Under the pieces are notes generated by a model that did not search any database, was not told where the DNA came from, and saw only the letters and a program-made list of their open reading frames with translations. A stretch of DNA of 64,000 bases, from positions 434,001-498,000 of the forward strand of contig NC_018518.1 in NCBI RefSeq assembly GCF_000306945.1, read 5' to 3'. Positions 62,550 to 64,000 of this stretch are shown here, in pieces. The stretch comes from Bordetella pertussis 18323 (GTDB lineage: Bacteria; Pseudomonadota; Gammaproteobacteria; Burkholderiales; Burkholderiaceae_B). The position numbers and the translations under genes are program-made. Positions within the stretch are counted from its first letter, which is position 1. Every line of letters begins with the position of its first letter.

Positions 62550-64000
62550 ATGACGTCGCCCGTGGCGCAATGCGCCAGCGTGCCCGATTCCGGGTTGCTC
62601 TGCCTGGTCATGCTGGCTCGCTATCACGGATTGGCAGCCGATCCCGAGCAGTTGCGGCATGAGTTCGCCGAGCAGGCATTCTGTAGCGAAACGATACAGC
62701 TGGCGGCGCGCCGGGTCGGCCTGAAAGTGCGGCGGCACCGACCCGCGCCGGCGCGGCTGCCACGCGCGCCGCTGCCGGCCATCGCGCTGGACCGGCAGGG
62801 CGGCTACTTTGTTCTTGCCCGCTTCGAGCCCGGCGCGGACCAGGCCGTACTCATCCAGCGTCCGGGCCAGGCGCCCGCGCGCCTGGGGCAGGCCGAGTTC
62901 GAGGCGCTGTGGGCGGGGGAGCTGCTGCTTTGTGCTTGCGCGGCCAGCCCGACGCAGGCCCTGGCGCGCTTTGACTTCAGCTGGTTCATTCCGGCGCTGG
63001 TCAAGCATCGCCATCTCATCGGTGAGGTGCTGCTGATCTCGTTGGTGCTGCAGTTCATTTCCCTGTTGACGCCCTTGTTCTTCCAGGTGGTCATGGACAA
63101 AGTGCTGGTCAACAACGCCATGGAAACGCTCAATGTCATCGCAGTGGGGTTCCTGGCGGCCATCCTGTTCGAGGCCCTGTTGACCGGCATCCGTACTTAC
63201 CTGTTTGCGCATACCAGCAGCAAGCTGGATGTGGAGCTGGGTGCGCGCCTTTACGCGCATCTGCTGCGCTTGCCGCTGGCGTACTTCCAGGCGCGCCGGG
63301 TGGGCGACTCGGTGGCCCGCGTGCGCGAACTGGAGCATATCCGCGCCTTTCTTACCGGCAATGCCGTGACGGTGCTGCTCGATGTGGTGTTTTCCGTGGT
63401 GTTCATCGCCGTCATGTTCTTCTACAGCGTGAAGCTGACGCTGGTCGTGCTGGCGGCGTTGCCTTGCTATTTTCTTCTGTCGCTGGTGCTGACGCCGGTG
63501 CTGCGCCGCCGCCTGGATGTCAAGTTCAACCGTGGCGCCGAGAACCAGGCCTTTCTGGTGGAGACCGTCAGCGGCATCGACACCGTCAAGTCGCTGGCGG
63601 TCGAGCCGCAGTGGCAGCGCAACTGGGACCGGCAGCTGGCCGGTTACGTCGCGGCCGGCCTGTCGGTGGCCAACGTCGCCATGCTGGCCAACACCGGGGT
63701 GACGCTGATCAGCCGGCTGGTTGCGCTGGGAGTCCTGTGGGTGGGCGCCACCGAGGTGGTCGCGCAGCGCATGACCGTGGGTGAGCTGGTGGCCTTCAAC
63801 ATGCTGTCCGGCCATGTGACGCAACCCGTGATCCGGTTGGCGCAGCTGTGGAACGATTTCCAGCAGACCGGCGTTTCGATGCAGCGTCTGGGCGACATCC
63901 TGAACTGCCGTACCGAGGTGGCCGGCGACAAGGCACAATTGCCGGCGCTGCGCGGTTCCATCGAGCTGGACCGGGTATCGTTTCGCTATCGGCCGGACGC
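62550..64000 (+). CDS. cyaB: CyaA type I secretion ABC transporter (partial, runs off the window)
   Basis: This inner-membrane ABC exporter pairs with CyaD and CyaE to secrete CyaA. Of the protein, 483 residues are visible. The first ~130 form a peptidase-C39-like domain in which the protease Cys is not conserved, as in HlyB, so it binds rather than cleaves the substrate. A six-helix membrane domain follows (LISLVLQFISLLTPLFFQVVMD near residue 160; PLAYFQARRVGDSVARVRELE). The nucleotide-binding domain is just starting (IELDRVSFRYRPDA) at the edge; Walker motifs lie outside. The ATG at 62550 is 77 bases after cyaA; an SD-like CCGAGG lies at 62533-62538. Confidence 0.96.
   Translation, partial: MTSPVAQCASVPDSGLLCLVMLARYHGLAADPEQLRHEFAEQAFCSETIQLAARRVGLKVRRHRPAPARLPRAPLPAIALDRQGGYFVLARFEPGADQAVLIQRPGQAPARLGQAEFEALWAGELLLCACAASPTQALARFDFSWFIPALVKHRHLIGEVLLISLVLQFISLLTPLFFQVVMDKVLVNNAMETLNVIAVGFLAAILFEALLTGIRTYLFAHTSSKLDVELGARLYAHLLRLPLAYFQARRVGDSVARVRELEHIRAFLTGNAVTVLLDVVFSVVFIAVMFFYSVKLTLVVLAALPCYFLLSLVLTPVLRRRLDVKFNRGAENQAFLVETVSGIDTVKSLAVEPQWQRNWDRQLAGYVAAGLSVANVAMLANTGVTLISRLVALGVLWVGATEVVAQRMTVGELVAFNMLSGHVTQPVIRLAQLWNDFQQTGVSMQRLGDILNCRTEVAGDKAQLPALRGSIELDRVSFRYRPD

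Overview
The window is chromosomal DNA of Bordetella pertussis, or a near-identical classical Bordetella. It is GC-rich (roughly two thirds GC by eye), carries four nearly identical IS481 copies, and ends in the cya (adenylate cyclase toxin) locus, whose encoded CyaA matches the B. pertussis toxin I know (1706 residues, with catalytic Asp188/Asp190/His298 and acylated Lys860/Lys983 all at the expected codons). The strain cannot be decided from sequence reading alone.

Layout. 1-5.1 kb: a broken thiolase gene followed by both subunits of a methylcrotonyl-CoA-type carboxylase. 5.1-12.3 kb: argD with a DUF1653 gene, a Bug-type periplasmic receptor, a D-threonine-aldolase-like gene, and a divergent TAXI-TRAP transporter (binding protein plus fused permease). 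12.3-21.7 kb: a Fur-box-preceded TonB receptor, smg, gluQ, a fused DUF2157/GDYXXLXY membrane protein and topB. 21.8-27.6 kb: a six-gene operon (ABC importer, two short-chain dehydrogenases, an aldehyde dehydrogenase). 27.6-32.7 kb: an acetolactate-synthase-like gene divergent from an Lrp/AsnC regulator, a bestrophin-like channel, a SET-domain methyltransferase, and ribB behind an FMN riboswitch. 32.7-39.9 kb: IS481 copies 1 and 2 with several broken genes (coxG, an MFS transporter, clsB) around an intact EamA gene, then a clsB-linked nuclease-family gene. 40-44.3 kb: fmdB-DUF502-aspS and a Na+/H+ antiporter-like gene. 44.4-48.5 kb: a GMC oxidoreductase and a TonB receptor, each cut off at IS481 copy 3. 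48.6-53.6 kb: purT, then the LPS operon kdsD-kdsC-lptC-lptA-lptB. 53.7-54.8 kb: IS481 copy 4. 54.8-64 kb: gabD, cyaC (divergent), cyaA and the first two thirds of cyaB, which runs off the window.

Themes. The region shows genome decay driven by IS481 and small frameshifts. Only one IS copy (in clsB) is a simple insertion with both gene halves still beside it. The other three sit at junctions where the flanking genes or target duplications do not match, as expected after recombination between IS copies. A notable mechanistic point is that the IS481 transposase stop codon is supplied by the CTAG target duplication, and copy 1, which lost that sequence on its right side, reads through. Many intergenic spaces hold perfect GC-rich hairpins without U-tracts.

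I looked for an undescribed multi-gene system (defence, toxin-antitoxin, secretion, CRISPR) and did not find one I can support. The most uncharacterised gene group is the 21.8-27.6 kb transport/oxidation operon; the toxin locus at the end is well known.
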